Below, piece after piece: positions 1 to 5,728 of a stretch of 11,179 nucleotides of DNA. The stretch covers positions 1 to 11,179 of the forward strand of contig CADBXQ010000009.1 in the NCBI GenBank assembly GCA_902798675.1, given 5' to 3'. Source of the stretch: Oscillospiraceae bacterium (GTDB lineage Bacteria > Bacillota > Clostridia > Oscillospirales > Ruminococcaceae). The position numbers and the translations under genes were made by a program. How positions within the stretch are numbered: the stretch's first letter is position 1; each line of letters opens with the position of its first letter. The notes below the pieces were generated by a model that saw only the letters and a list, made by a program, of their open reading frames with translations, searched no databases and was not told where the DNA came from.

Positions 1-573
1 ATCCTCTGAGAGTTTTTTATTTTTTATTTTTTTTAGCATTTTTTCTTTTTTAGTGTTTAATTTTTCAACTAAATCTCCAACATTTATTTCTGTTTTTCTT
101 GCGCCATCTGGTTTCAAATTGTTTTGCATATCGACTGTTTTTTTCAGTTCATTTAACCCAAGCGTTAAAGCATCAATGCAATCGTTGTAATATATTTTCA
201 ACTCAACCGAATTTATTTTAGCATCTATCTTACATATTATAGTAGAAATGGAATCTAAAGTTTTGGAATCATTTACACAAAGTACATTAACCTTTTCAAT
301 AATATTTTTTAAATCTGTCAACAATTTTATAGCTGAATCCGTTTGCTTTTGATCCAAATTATCAAATTTCTTTGCAAATTTATAATTATTTAAATAATTT
401 AACTTGCGATTAATGGATTCAAAACATGTGGATATCAAAGAACTACAATCCAAAGCCTTCGTTTGAAGGGCCAAATCACTCGTTTTTATGGCTCCAACAG
501 ATGGCGCTATTGAAAAAGACATGGCCGCAACACACAAAGCTGACAATATTTTTTTTAAAATTTTAGTATGCAT
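1..573 (-). CDS. Small secreted, helix-rich protein of unknown function (partial, 3' end outside window)
   Basis: This frame is open for 191 codons from ATG at 573 to the left edge, with no stop, so the C-terminus is missing. The start is supported by an AGGAAAGGA ribosome site about 10 bases upstream. Residues 1-28 form a clear signal peptide: lysines at 4, 7 and 8, a hydrophobic core around 9-23, and cleavage predicted after VGA28. The mature part is rich in Lys, Asp, Asn, Leu and Ile, with heptad-like spacing suggesting long helices or coiled coil, and ends in a very lysine-rich stretch (about 174-187). It has five cysteines at 43, 50, 99, 114 and 132. I do not recognise a family. It lies downstream of the carboxypeptidase gene on the same strand, but about 290 bases away and with its own promoter, so it is probably a separate unit. 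Export to the cell surface or envelope is inferred from the signal peptide only. Confidence 0.8.
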   Translation of the reverse strand, partial: MHTKILKKILSALCVAAMSFSIAPSVGAIKTSDLALQTKALDCSSLISTCFESINRKLNYLNNYKFAKKFDNLDQKQTDSAIKLLTDLKNIIEKVNVLCVNDSKTLDSISTIICKIDAKINSVELKIYYNDCIDALTLGLNELKKTVDMQNNLKPDGARKTEINVGDLVEKLNTKKEKMLKKIKNKKLSED

Positions 574-644
574 AACAATCAAATCCTTTCCTAAAAACAA
601 ATTTAAATAAATAATAATGTTTAGACAAAACCCCCATAAATTTA

Positions 645-673
645 ATTATGACATTTTTTTTCACAAATTGCAA
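645..673 (-). promoter_or_regulatory. Sigma-A-like promoter of the small secreted protein
   Basis: Read on the minus strand: -35 TTGCAA (673-668), a 17-base spacer, and -10 CATAAT (650-645). The -10 is preceded by TGT, giving an extended TGn element. The start point would be near 638, leaving a leader of about 65 bases before the ATG at 573. The rest of 574-864 is AT-rich. I see no gene and no convincing GC-rich hairpin with a T-run that would end the upstream operon. Confidence 0.55.
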
Positions 674-864
674 TAGCAATGTCAATTTTTATCAAATTTA
701 TTTGCAAAAAAAACACATGTCGCAAAATCAAATTTACTTCATGTGCCTGTTATAAATTGCTGTATATTTAAAATATTAGACATCAATAATTAATATCAGA
801 ATTACCAGTCTTATCTCATCCTCAATCAATAAAATTATGAACAAAGTCAAATTTTTTAAAATAA

Positions 865-1989
865 TTATTGAATAATATTAATATTTGCGCATAAATCAAC
901 TTTTCCAATCAGTTTTTCATCGATAAAATATTCAGCCTCTCCAACTTTGTCTCCCTGATTAACCGGGCAAAAATAGAACGGATCTGTTTTTATTTTTACT
1001 TTAACTCGCTCCATCATCTCAGAAGTTGCTGCAATTTTAAGCGCCGCTTCAGGCCAAACCCCAAACTCCTGGTCGTTTTGCCCCGCTATATTTAATTTCA
1101 CTTCTGAAAAATCACTGGGAAGTTCTTTCAAACTGAATTTTGAAAATCCATATTCCAACAATGCTTTTGAATCGTTCCAATCATCGTGATCCTTCAAAAC
1201 AACAGCTATCAATTTGATCCCATCCCTTTGAGCCGCGGAAACCAAACATCTTCCCGCCTTTTTGGTGAACCCGGTTTTAACTCCGCATGCTCCGGGAAAA
1301 GTCTTTAATAGTTTATTATGGTTGAAAATTGTTCGCTTTTGGGGAGGATTTCCAAAAAATAATTCTTTAGAAGCTTTAGTGCATATTTCACAAAACAGAG
1401 GATTTTCCATGGCTTTTTTTGTTAAAATTGCCATATCTCTGGCAGTTGAATGGTGTGAATCATCGCTGGAAATATCCAAGCCGGATGGAGTGCAAAAATT
1501 TGTGTTTTTGATACCAATTTCTCTGGCTTTGCTGTTCATAATTTGTGCAAATCCACGAATAGATCCCGCAATTTTCACAGCAATCGCATTTGCAGCGTCA
1601 TTTCCAGAAGGCAGCATCATTCCATAGCATAAATCCCTAATAGTCACATGATCGCCTTCCCGCAGCCCCATAGAACTTCCTTCAATTTTGATCGCATCAG
1701 GGTCCACAACAAAAGGAACGTCCAAATCATCCTGTTCCAACGCAATAAGTGTTGACATGATTTTAGTTGTGCTTGCCATGGGAGCAACCTTGTCAGCGTC
1801 TTTTTCATATATAACGTCTCCGGTTTCTGCGTTGATAAGTATCGCTCCGTTTTTAGCGCCAATATCAGGCGGCTGCTCAGTTGCGCAAACACACGATACG
1901 CGTGCTATAACCGTCAAACAAAAAATCACGCTTGCTGCAATAAATTTATTAATAACACTATAAATTTTCAAAATAGCCCTCCAAAACAT
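865..1989 (-). CDS. dacF: D-alanyl-D-alanine carboxypeptidase, S11 family (DacF/DacB-type PBP)
   Basis: This is a penicillin-binding serine peptidase that removes the terminal D-Ala from peptidoglycan stem peptides outside the membrane. All three active-site motifs are present: STTK (73-76, nucleophile Ser73), SGN (128-130) and KTG (238-240). The peptidase domain spans about 44-285, and a beta-rich C-terminal segment (about 290-374) fits the PBP5_C-type domain. Residues 1-36 are a signal peptide, with likely cleavage after VCA36. No C-terminal amphipathic anchor is obvious. The length of 374 fits the family. The first ATG (1989) has no good ribosome site. TTG at 1971 sits 5 bases after GGAGGG and still leaves a complete signal peptide, so the true product may be six residues shorter. 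In Bacillus, the sporulation-specific members modify the spore cortex; its place after ytfJ suggests the same here. The symbol dacF rather than dacB is inferred from context. Confidence 0.93.
   Translation of the reverse strand: MFWRAILKIYSVINKFIAASVIFCLTVIARVSCVCATEQPPDIGAKNGAILINAETGDVIYEKDADKVAPMASTTKIMSTLIALEQDDLDVPFVVDPDAIKIEGSSMGLREGDHVTIRDLCYGMMLPSGNDAANAIAVKIAGSIRGFAQIMNSKAREIGIKNTNFCTPSGLDISSDDSHHSTARDMAILTKKAMENPLFCEICTKASKELFFGNPPQKRTIFNHNKLLKTFPGACGVKTGFTKKAGRCLVSAAQRDGIKLIAVVLKDHDDWNDSKALLEYGFSKFSLKELPSDFSEVKLNIAGQNDQEFGVWPEAALKIAATSEMMERVKVKIKTDPFYFCPVNQGDKVGEAEYFIDEKLIGKVDLCANINIIQ
1977..1982 (-). promoter_or_regulatory. Strong ribosome binding site inside the annotated dacF start
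   Basis: GGAGGG on the minus strand lies 5 bases before a TTG codon at 1971-1969. No comparable site precedes the ATG at 1989. This argues for TTG as the real start of the carboxypeptidase, although ATG usage is generally preferred. Confidence 0.5.
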
Positions 1990-2057
1990 ATATCAAACCC
2001 ACAATTCATAGGTTAATTTATATGTTTTTAGAGCAATATATATTACAAAATCGAATA

Positions 2058-2459
2058 TTACTTAGATTTGTCTTCTTCTTTATTCTTAGTCGCTTTTTTA
2101 TCTTTTAGGATATGCATCAGCTTAGAAACAGCGCCAGGAACAGATTCTAAAATATTTCCTATACCCTTACTATTTTCTTCCATTTGGAGCAATTTCACAT
2201 CACCGTCTTTAATAACTAAAAATCCAACCGGTCGAATCGTCACTCCTGCTCCTGCTCCTCCTCCAAAAAGTTGCTTTTCAGATCTAGACGGAAGGTCTGA
2301 GCCGCCAGATCCAAATCCAAAACTGACTCTTGAAACAGGGATAACAGTTGCCAAACCGTCCGGAGTCGTTATCGGATCTCCAATAACAGTGTTAACGTCA
2401 ACCATTTCGCGTATTTTTTCCATTGACACGCCCAGCATGCCCTCAATTGGATGATTCAT
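2058..2459 (-). CDS. ytfJ: GerW family spore protein YtfJ
   Basis: The 133-residue protein is a recognisable YtfJ/GerW family member. It has an N-terminal HPIEGML segment, the block MVDVNTVIGDPI (19-30), the PVSRVSFGFGSGG block (41-53) and the glycine-rich FGGGAGAGV block followed by RPVGFLVI. The C-terminus is a charged Lys/Glu/Asp tail. In Bacillus subtilis this protein is made in the forespore and is needed for normal germination. The exact biochemical role is unknown. ATG at 2459 overlaps the stop of the upstream DUF2953 gene (ATGA). Its AAGGAGAG ribosome site lies inside the last codons of that gene, so translation is probably coupled. No signal peptide or membrane segment is seen. The length matches the family. 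Confidence 0.95.
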   Translation of the reverse strand: MNHPIEGMLGVSMEKIREMVDVNTVIGDPITTPDGLATVIPVSRVSFGFGSGGSDLPSRSEKQLFGGGAGAGVTIRPVGFLVIKDGDVKLLQMEENSKGIGNILESVPGAVSKLMHILKDKKATKNKEEDKSK

Positions 2460-3094
2460 TTTGCTCTCTCCTTTTTATTTCTTGTTGATAATTTTATTAT
2501 AATAATTATTAAATAACCAAGTGTTGTTATAAATAACCTGCCGACAGACACCTCAAGCCTCAAAGAAACAAAAAAGTGAGGGTTTTCGCTTTCAAAATCG
2601 GGATATATTCGTATGCGTCCTATTTTAACACTAAATGTCGCGCACAGGCTTCCCAAAACAGCATAAAAGCAGCTGCAGCACCTTCCATATCGCAACGCCG
2701 TCTCGAACGCGTCGTCAGTCGCAATACACCAACTCACATTTAAATTTTTAATTTTAATCCCTTTTCTCAGAAAATTTAAGGATTTTGGCAGCGGATCAAG
2801 AAAAATTTTAACTATATTCAAAATATCAAAAAAACTTCTCTTTTTTTTGACATCTTTTTTAGCTGATTTTTTGGATGTGTTTTCTTGTTTATCTGAAGAT
2901 TTATTGGCTCTTTTATTTTTTGATTTGGTCTTATTTTTTGCAGCATGTGGAAATAATTTGAACTTAAAACATAAAATTTTGAGCAATAGGTGAATATCTT
3001 GACCTTCTTTGAAATCCACGTCTATTTTTATTTTAACCATGCTAATAAAAATAAATGCAACCATCACGATAATAAATATAACAAGCAAAGTCAT
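2456..3094 (-). CDS. DUF2953 membrane-anchored protein (YtfI-like)
   Basis: The 212-residue protein starts with one hydrophobic segment (about 2-20). A lysine/serine-rich low-complexity linker follows (about 51-87), then a conserved C-terminal half containing the DUF2953 signature (TDDAFETALRYG, roughly 126-137) and an RIRIYPDF motif. A second strongly hydrophobic stretch lies near the C-terminus (about 189-200). In Bacillus the corresponding gene, ytfI, also sits directly before ytfJ, which supports the family call. The function is unknown; a membrane protein acting with YtfJ during sporulation is inference from gene order. Both ends overlap neighbours by 4 bases (ATGA with scpB upstream and ytfJ downstream), indicating translational coupling. 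There is a cluster of cysteines (CCSC, about 139-142) in the conserved half. Confidence 0.88.
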   Translation of the reverse strand: MTLLVIFIIVMVAFIFISMVKIKIDVDFKEGQDIHLLLKILCFKFKLFPHAAKNKTKSKNKRANKSSDKQENTSKKSAKKDVKKKRSFFDILNIVKIFLDPLPKSLNFLRKGIKIKNLNVSWCIATDDAFETALRYGRCCSCFYAVLGSLCATFSVKIGRIRIYPDFESENPHFFVSLRLEVSVGRLFITTLGYLIIIIIKLSTRNKKERAK

Positions 3095-3663
3095 CCCTCA
3101 CCGCCTTGGGCGATCACAATCTTCTCCTGCAAACCGTCTAAAGGAGGCAGCTGGCTCAAGTCAGAAAGTCCAAACGATCTCAAAAAAGTTTTTGTCGTTT
3201 TATATCCAATTGGCTTTCCCGGAATATCCAACCGGCCAGCCTCTTCAACCAATTCCTTTTCAACTAGCGAATTAACAACACTGTTTGAATTGGTCCCTCT
3301 GATTTTTTCGATGAAACCCTTTGTCACAGGCTGATTATATGCAATTATCGCAAGAACCTCCATCGCAACAGCCGTTAAAGCCCCTCCCCTTGACTTCTCG
3401 ATCGCCATATTTATCAGTCCTGAAGCTTCTTTTTTTGAAATTAATTGAACGCTATCATCTAAAAAAACAAGCATAATTCCTCTATTTTCGTCAGCATTCA
3501 TATTTTTTGCAAACTCCGACAACTGATTTTTGCATTCCAAAACGCTCAATTTTAAAACATCAGCAAGTTTAGTAATGGAAATCGGCTCCGCATAGGCAAA
3601 AAGAACCGCCTCAATTTTTGCAAAAAGGCTCAGTGAACCTGAATTTTTAACTCCAATTTCCAT
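3091..3663 (-). CDS. scpB: Segregation and condensation protein ScpB
   Basis: ScpB is the kite-type subunit of the SMC-ScpA-ScpB condensin, which compacts and separates chromosomes. It dimerises and binds the ScpA linker. The sequence shows the first winged helix (KIEAVLFAYAEPISI, from residue 16), the central TAVAMEVLAIIAYNQPVTK block with an IEKIRG motif, and the closing segment RLDIPGKPIGYKTT with FLRSFGLSDLSQLP. At 190 residues it has normal family length. I chose ATG at 3663 because AGGGAGGGG ends 3 bases before it. The frame can be extended to a TTG at 3678, but that codon has no ribosome site and would make the real Shine-Dalgarno part of the gene. scpA lies 24 bases upstream and the DUF2953 gene overlaps its stop by 4 bases. 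Confidence 0.95.
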   Translation of the reverse strand: MEIGVKNSGSLSLFAKIEAVLFAYAEPISITKLADVLKLSVLECKNQLSEFAKNMNADENRGIMLVFLDDSVQLISKKEASGLINMAIEKSRGGALTAVAMEVLAIIAYNQPVTKGFIEKIRGTNSNSVVNSLVEKELVEEAGRLDIPGKPIGYKTTKTFLRSFGLSDLSQLPPLDGLQEKIVIAQGGEG

Positions 3664-3666
3664 TTT

Positions 3667-3675
3667 CCCCTCCCT
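3667..3675 (-). promoter_or_regulatory. Ribosome binding site that fixes the scpB start
   Basis: AGGGAGGGG on the minus strand is followed by AAA and ATG (3663-3661). A GGGAGG core sits 5 bases from the ATG. This is why the shorter ScpB, without the five codons from TTG 3678, is preferred. Confidence 0.7.
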
Positions 3676-3687
3676 CAAAACTAAAAT

Positions 3688-4392
3688 TCACCTGGATTTA
3701 TTAAAGTAAATATATTTATCATCACAGCTAAAACATATTCGCTTAGATTTAACAAGTTCCAACATAGCTAAAAAAGTTGCAATTCGTTCAGATTTATTCG
3801 AACAATTAAAAAATTCATCATACGGCAAAGTTTCCTCTTTGTATAATCTTTTCAAAATATAAACAACACGAGACGCTATTGAAACAAATCTTTTTTTAAC
3901 AATTGTTGAAAAACGCTCTTTAGAATCTAAAATTTCCACTTTGTTTTTATTTTTCTGTGCAACAATCAGATATAATTTTAAAAGTTCATTTTTATCATGT
4001 ATTTTAGTATATGTCATATCAACACTGATTTTTTTTTGACTTCGCGCAAAAACTTGTCCATATATATTTTTTTTAGACAAAATATTTGCGACTTCTTTGA
4101 TTAATTTTAGCTCAAGCAAACAACCCGTCAGCTCAGATTTTAACCCCTCCTCCTCTTTTTCTTTTGGCAGCAGCGAACAAGTTTTTATATATATTAATTT
4201 AGCAGCCATTTCAAAAAATTCACTAGATATTTCTAAATTTTGCATGTTCATCTCATTTATATAATTCAAATATTGTTCTAAAAGTTTAGATATTTCGATG
4301 TCATATATGTTAAGCTTGTGTTTTTTTATTAAATGCAGCAGCAAATCCAATGGTCCTTCGAAAATATCCAACTTAAAATTTATCTTTTGCAT
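3688..4392 (-). CDS. scpA: Segregation and condensation protein ScpA
   Basis: ScpA is the kleisin subunit that bridges the SMC ATPase heads and recruits ScpB in the bacterial condensin. The N-terminal signature FEGPLDLLLHLI (11-22) is intact and is followed by KLNIYDIEISKL. Further on come the membrane-like but soluble helix EFFEMAAKLIYIKT and the SLLP motif. The C-terminal winged helix shows RIATFLAMLELVK (203-215), which contacts the SMC head in known structures. The length of 234 is usual. The start at 4392 has an AAGGCGAG site about 8 bases upstream. The gene follows the M50 protease gene by 22 bases and precedes scpB by 24, so the three are probably co-transcribed. It is lysine-rich and AT-rich, like its neighbours. 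Confidence 0.97.
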   Translation of the reverse strand: MQKINFKLDIFEGPLDLLLHLIKKHKLNIYDIEISKLLEQYLNYINEMNMQNLEISSEFFEMAAKLIYIKTCSLLPKEKEEEGLKSELTGCLLELKLIKEVANILSKKNIYGQVFARSQKKISVDMTYTKIHDKNELLKLYLIVAQKNKNKVEILDSKERFSTIVKKRFVSIASRVVYILKRLYKEETLPYDEFFNCSNKSERIATFLAMLELVKSKRICFSCDDKYIYFNKSR

Positions 4393-4414
4393 AATAAATT
4401 CTCGCCTTTTTCAG

Positions 4415-5080
4415 TCAATGTGCTAACCCGCCAAGCATATCTATCGGCTGAGTTATGAAATCCAGAAAGCTTAAAAACCCCTCTCCTGCAATCTTCATCG
4501 GCCAATCCAAAACGCCCAAAAACAGCAAGGCCATGACCAAAACAGCCCCAAATATTTCATATCTCATCAACAAATTGTAATATGGTTGGGGGATAAAATA
4601 TGTCACCAGTCTTGAACCATCCAAAGGAGGAATTGGAATTAAATTGAAAACAGCCAAATTAATGTTGATTATTGAAAAATAAGTGAACACTGTGATGAAT
4701 TCGTGAGACGGCAAATATGCTCCGGAAGTCAACACGGGAAGCAGGATGAGGTTAATCTTCAAAAGACATATTCCAATTAGCGCTAAAATTAGATTTGAGA
4801 CAGGCCCCGCCAGAGCAACCAACGCCATGTCACGCTTAGGCTTGGAAAAATTATTTGCATTCACAGGAACAGGTTTTGCCCATCCAAATCCACAAAACAA
4901 AATAGCCGCAGTTCCAATAAGATCAAGATGTCGAAGTGGATTTAAAGACAATCTCCCCTCGCTTTTGGCCGTTTTATCTCCAAGCAAATTCGCAGAGTAT
5001 CCGTGGGCAAATTCATGAACCGGCAAACTCACAAAAATCGCAAAAATTCGAGCGATGTATAGTATAACTTGATTGTTCAT
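4415..5080 (-). CDS. Site-2 protease family membrane metalloprotease (peptidase M50)
   Basis: This is an integral membrane zinc protease of the compact M50 type, predicted to cut substrates within or near the membrane. The zinc-binding HEFAH (22-26) lies in the first hydrophobic segment. The third ligand is expected to be Asp154 in the second conserved motif NLIPIPPLDGSR (146-157). A conserved SLNPLRHLDLIG stretch (45-56) and ALAGPVSN (89-96) are also typical. About five hydrophobic segments are visible. The length (221) matches the short YwhC-like subgroup rather than RseP/SpoIVFB proteins with PDZ or CBS domains; none of those extra domains is seen. The start at 5080 follows a GGAGGGG site by 8 bases. 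It is the first gene of the scpA-scpB operon. The substrate is unknown, and gene order alone does not show a direct role in segregation. Confidence 0.93.
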   Translation of the reverse strand: MNNQVILYIARIFAIFVSLPVHEFAHGYSANLLGDKTAKSEGRLSLNPLRHLDLIGTAAILFCGFGWAKPVPVNANNFSKPKRDMALVALAGPVSNLILALIGICLLKINLILLPVLTSGAYLPSHEFITVFTYFSIININLAVFNLIPIPPLDGSRLVTYFIPQPYYNLLMRYEIFGAVLVMALLFLGVLDWPMKIAGEGFLSFLDFITQPIDMLGGLAH

Positions 5081-5140
5081 GTATTAAACCCCTCCACTAT
5101 AAAATTTACTAAAAGCTCTCAAAGCATAACACCTTTTTAA

Positions 5141-5169
5141 ATTGTACTACATAAAATATTTTTTTACAA
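5141..5169 (-). promoter_or_regulatory. Sigma-A-like promoter of the M50-scpAB-ytfJ-dacF operon
   Basis: On the minus strand: TTGTAA (5169-5164), an exact 17-base spacer, and TACAAT (5146-5141). Transcription would start near 5134, leaving a leader of about 54 bases before the M50 protease start at 5080. No equally good promoter is seen between the later genes, which supports one long transcript. Additional sporulation-sigma promoters cannot be excluded. Confidence 0.65.
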
Positions 5170-5450
5170 GCTTTTTGAAGAAACATTTTTTTAATTTTAA
5201 AAAATATTTATGCACAAAACATTAGTATTTATTTTTTGAGTACATAAAAGCTTTTGGCTGGATTTTTTTATGAATGTTTTCAGATTTTTTTGTTGGTTTT
5301 TAAAATATATTGGGCAAATTAACCAAACGATTTATCCCTTGCTATATCGCAAATATACTCCGAGTAAAACACTTAAACCTCGAAAATGTTGGAAATTTTT
5401 GTTGAGATTTACAAAAATTGATGATATTAACATAATTTTAAATTAAATTG
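5170..5450. other. Gene-free AT-rich spacer between divergent units
   Basis: This stretch lies between the leftward operon promoter and the rightward promoter of the giant gene. It is AT-rich with many T and A runs. The only open frame of note is a 58-codon plus-strand frame at 5270-5446. It has no recognisable ribosome site and I do not count it as a gene. No terminator, repeat or RNA gene is evident. Confidence 0.6.
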
Positions 5451-5480
5451 TTGACAAATTATTACAAAATTTGATAAAAT
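5451..5480 (+). promoter_or_regulatory. Strong sigma-A promoter with extended -10 for the giant surface protein
   Basis: A perfect -35 TTGACA (5451-5456) is followed by an 18-base spacer and -10 TAAAAT (5475-5480). The -10 is preceded by TGA (5472-5474), an extended TGn element. Transcription would begin around 5486-5488, about 240 bases before the coding start. Confidence 0.75.
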
Positions 5481-5486
5481 GCTTGT

Positions 5487-5728
5487 GATATGAGTTTTTG
5501 AAGCTTTAACTCAGTCAAAATCTTTATATACACAGTATTTTGTGTTGAAGATTGGTTTTCGCGTTTTAACATACTCATTTTATTTTTTATATCCCGGTTA
5601 ATTTTATAGCCCTGCTTAAATTTTGTGTCTCAATAACCATAGTTACTCAGCCTACATTGAGGCTGATGCTAGATATATCTTAAAAAGTGTAATTTATTGT
5701 GGGTTCATGAGAAAGGGATGATGTTTAA
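5487..5728 (+). promoter_or_regulatory. Long structured 5' leader of the giant surface-protein mRNA
   Basis: The leader of about 240 bases contains several possible stems. TGAGTT/AACTCA (5491-5496 with 5508-5513) lies right at the 5' end. ACACA/TGTGT pairs 5530-5534 with 5541-5545. A perfect 7-base-pair hairpin TCAGCCT/AGGCTGA (5647-5653 with 5660-5666) has a 6-base loop. An alternative stem GTCTCAAT/ATTGAGGC (5627-5634 with 5656-5663, one G-U pair) uses the same 3' arm and so excludes the hairpin. A palindrome AGATATATCT (5671-5680) follows. The ribosome site GAAAGGGA (5711-5718) precedes ATG 5729 by 10 bases. No T-run terminator is present. I cannot match it to a known riboswitch: the conserved cores of c-di-GMP-I, purine, SAM, THF and cobalamin classes were not seen. 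Confidence 0.45.

Noticed and set aside
574..864. Search for a terminator of the carboxypeptidase operon
   Set aside because: Only weak AT-rich inverted repeats and a distant CACATG/CATGTG pair were found. Nothing resembles a GC-rich stem followed by a T-run.
1262..1627. 121-codon plus-strand frame
   Set aside because: It lies entirely inside the carboxypeptidase gene on the opposite strand, where all S11 active-site motifs are intact. It is a shadow frame.
5270..5446. 58-codon plus-strand frame (starts MNVFRFFCWF) in the spacer before the giant gene's promoter
   Set aside because: It has no Shine-Dalgarno site and no clear promoter, and it matches no family I know. It ends a few bases before the -35 box. 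A frame this long is uncommon in such AT-rich DNA, but chance is still the simpler explanation; conservation in relatives would change this.
5462..5578. 38-codon minus-strand frame overlapping the giant gene's promoter and leader
   Set aside because: It has no ribosome site, lies across a strong promoter on the opposite strand, and shows no recognisable product.
5487..5728. Possible c-di-GMP riboswitch upstream of a surface adhesin
   Set aside because: This would fit the biology, but the conserved c-di-GMP-I core segments (GCAAACC and GACGCAAAGC types) are absent and I could not fit the class II fold.
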